From positions 1 through 7,653 of the forward strand of contig DTWD01000393.1 in NCBI GenBank assembly GCA_012963185.1: a DNA stretch of 7,653 bases. Reading direction: 5' to 3'. Below the pieces are notes generated by a model. That model was not told where the DNA came from and made no database searches. It saw only the letters and a program-made list of their open reading frames with translations. The position numbers and the translations under genes are program-made. The stretch comes from Acidobacteriota bacterium (lineage in GTDB: Bacteria; Acidobacteriota; Vicinamibacteria; Vicinamibacterales; UBA8438). Of this stretch, positions 6,723-7,653 are shown in pieces (the first letter of the stretch is position 1; each line of letters starts with the position of its first letter).

Positions 6723-7653
6723 AGCAGCCCTTTCGATTCCTCCAAACCATAGGCGATATTCAAACTTTGAAGCGCTTGGCCCGCGGCCCCTTTGATGAGA
6801 TTATCGATACACGCGATTATTACGATGCGAGTGCCATCAAGAATCCAACCGATGTCACAAAAATTTGTGTGTACGACATGTTTGATTTCAGGAGGCCTGT
6901 TTCCTGTTAGCCGTACAAAAGGCGATCCTTGGTATGCACCCTCTAATGCCTCGCGAATTGTTTCATTCGTCGTGCCAGGGTCGACACGCGTGTAAATTGT
7001 CTCTAGGATCCCACGGTCTAGTGGGACGAGGTGAGGCACAAATGTCACCGGTCTTCCAAGTTCTTGCTCAATTTCGGCCGCGTGGCGATGAGAAAAAATT
7101 CCATAAGCTGCGATACTTCCGTGCACCTCGGAAAAATGAGTTCTTTCTGACGGTTTTTTCCCGGCACCTGAGATGCCTGATTTCGCATCGATGTAGATGT
7201 CCGGATTGCCGGCCAACAGGCCGGCACTTACCAATGGTTTAAGAGCAAGAATGGCTGCCGTTGGATAGCAACCCGGACAGGCGACGAGATTTGCTGATGA
7301 GAGATGCTGCCGATTCCATTCCGGGAGTCCGTAGGTTGTCGCTTCGGGAAGCGCAGGACTTTTAGGGTACCAATGCTTTCGCATTCCTTCATCGCGAAGT
7401 CGGAAAGCCCCAGAGAGATCGAATACCTTCCGTCCATTTTTTAGAAGCTCCGGTGCGAGCTCTGCGCTGATGCTGTCGGGTAGCCCAAGAAACACGACCT
7501 CGCTCTTGGCGATGAGTTCCGTGACCGAAAAGGGTTCGATTTGGCCATGCCACAAGTTCTTTAGTGCCGGGAGTTCTTGTGTTTCATTGCTCGCTGAAGA
7601 GGACATCGCGACGGCGATGTCGACATCGTCATGCCTCACCGCTAGCCGCAGAA
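6719..7653 (-). CDS. argC: N-acetyl-gamma-glutamyl-phosphate reductase (5' end outside window)
   Basis: ArgC reduces N-acetylglutamyl phosphate to the semialdehyde with NADPH through a cysteine thioester. The frame is open to the window edge, with the upstream codons reading LRLA. This fits the helix after the GxxGYxG nucleotide loop, so roughly the first 20 residues, including that loop, are missing. Numbering from the GTG codon at 7639, motifs are VVFLGLPDSISAELAP (48-63), KVFDLSGAFRLRD (71-83), YGLPEWNR (103-110), ACPGCYPTA (120-128) with the catalytic Cys124, KSGISGAGKKP (153-163), HRHAAEI (184-190) with the likely catalytic histidine, FVPHLVPLDRGI (200-211) and the C-terminal DNLIKGAAGQALQSLN (279-294). 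The GTG at 7639 is internal, not the start. Cys121 makes a CPGC motif with the catalytic cysteine. It is probably the first, or an early, gene of the operon, so promoter and operator would lie beyond 7653. Confidence 0.95.
   Translation of the reverse strand, partial: LRLAVRHDDVDIAVAMSSSASNETQELPALKNLWHGQIEPFSVTELIAKSEVVFLGLPDSISAELAPELLKNGRKVFDLSGAFRLRDEGMRKHWYPKSPALPEATTYGLPEWNRQHLSSANLVACPGCYPTAAILALKPLVSAGLLAGNPDIYIDAKSGISGAGKKPSERTHFSEVHGSIAAYGIFSHRHAAEIEQELGRPVTFVPHLVPLDRGILETIYTRVDPGTTNETIREALEGAYQGSPFVRLTGNRPPEIKHVVHTNFCDIGWILDGTRIVIIACIDNLIKGAAGQALQSLNIAYGLEESKGLL
6728..6733 (-). promoter_or_regulatory. argB ribosome-binding site inside the end of argC
   Basis: AAAGGG lies five bases upstream of the argB GTG and within the argC coding sequence. 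It supports the GTG at 6722 as the start and suggests coupled translation across the GTGA overlap. Confidence 0.5.
7602..7628. repeat. Overlapping perfect inverted repeats in early argC
   Basis: GACATCGC (7602-7609) and GCGATGTC (7614-7621) form a perfect 8-base-pair hairpin with a four-base loop. The second arm overlaps a perfect 14-base palindrome, CGATGTCGACATCG (7615-7628). Three copies of the GACATCG heptamer thus alternate in orientation. The region encodes the DDVDIAVAM segment of ArgC. It may be a coincidence of codon choice; no regulatory role can be shown. Confidence 0.4.

Noticed and set aside
7207..7226. Perfect 8-base-pair GC-rich hairpin TGCCGGCC-AACA-GGCCGGCA
   Set aside because: It lies inside argC, has no T-run after it on either strand, and follows from the repeated Ala-Gly codons of the AGLLAG segment. 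It does not look like a terminator.

Overview
The window is an ordinary stretch of a bacterial chromosome carrying primary metabolism. It holds two purine genes on the + strand (purD, purE) that converge on six arginine-biosynthesis genes on the - strand. In transcription order these are argC (5' end cut by the window), argB, argD, a short GNAT-type argA, argJ and argF. Together they fill almost every base. I see no mobile element, RNA gene, CRISPR array or intergenic gap larger than about 65 bases.

The organism is a bacterium with roughly balanced base composition by eye. Tight packing, short start/stop overlaps and frequent GTG starts (argA, argB, argF) are all bacterial features. The lineage cannot be fixed from the sequence. 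The short free-standing N-acetylglutamate synthase and the NSGTEAVEA and SAGMIAKLLAC signatures of ArgD and ArgB remind me of Acidobacteriota-like or other deep-branching lineages rather than Enterobacteria. This is a low-confidence impression.

Layout: 1-64 is a short leader with an extended -10 promoter candidate (TGCTATAAT). purD (65-1342) and purE (1373-1870) follow with a 30-base gap. purE and argF end on the same CTAG tetranucleotide at 1867-1870, so the two operons overlap tail to tail by 4 bases. An imperfect inverted repeat (1839-1901) straddles this point and could work as a terminator. The arg operon then runs leftwards from beyond 7653 down to 1867. It has 4-base overlaps at argC/argB (GTGA) and argA/argJ (ATGA), short gaps elsewhere, and an argF Shine-Dalgarno that contains part of the argJ stop codon.

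Functionally, the arg genes encode the complete route from glutamate to citrulline. ArgA and/or ArgJ acetylates glutamate, ArgB phosphorylates it, ArgC reduces it and ArgD transaminates it. ArgJ then recycles the acetyl group to release ornithine, and ArgF carbamoylates ornithine. argG, argH and carAB are not in the window. PurD makes glycinamide ribonucleotide and PurE acts at the CAIR step of de novo purine synthesis. The PurK partner usually expected beside a class I PurE is not present here.

I did not find a convincing undescribed system. The points worth a second look are modest: the shared CTAG stop with its surrounding inverted repeat, the coexistence of a cysteine-tailed short ArgA with ArgJ, a CPGC motif around the ArgC catalytic cysteine, a lysine in a conserved ArgJ motif, and an ArgB with no room for the arginine-sensing N-terminal helix.
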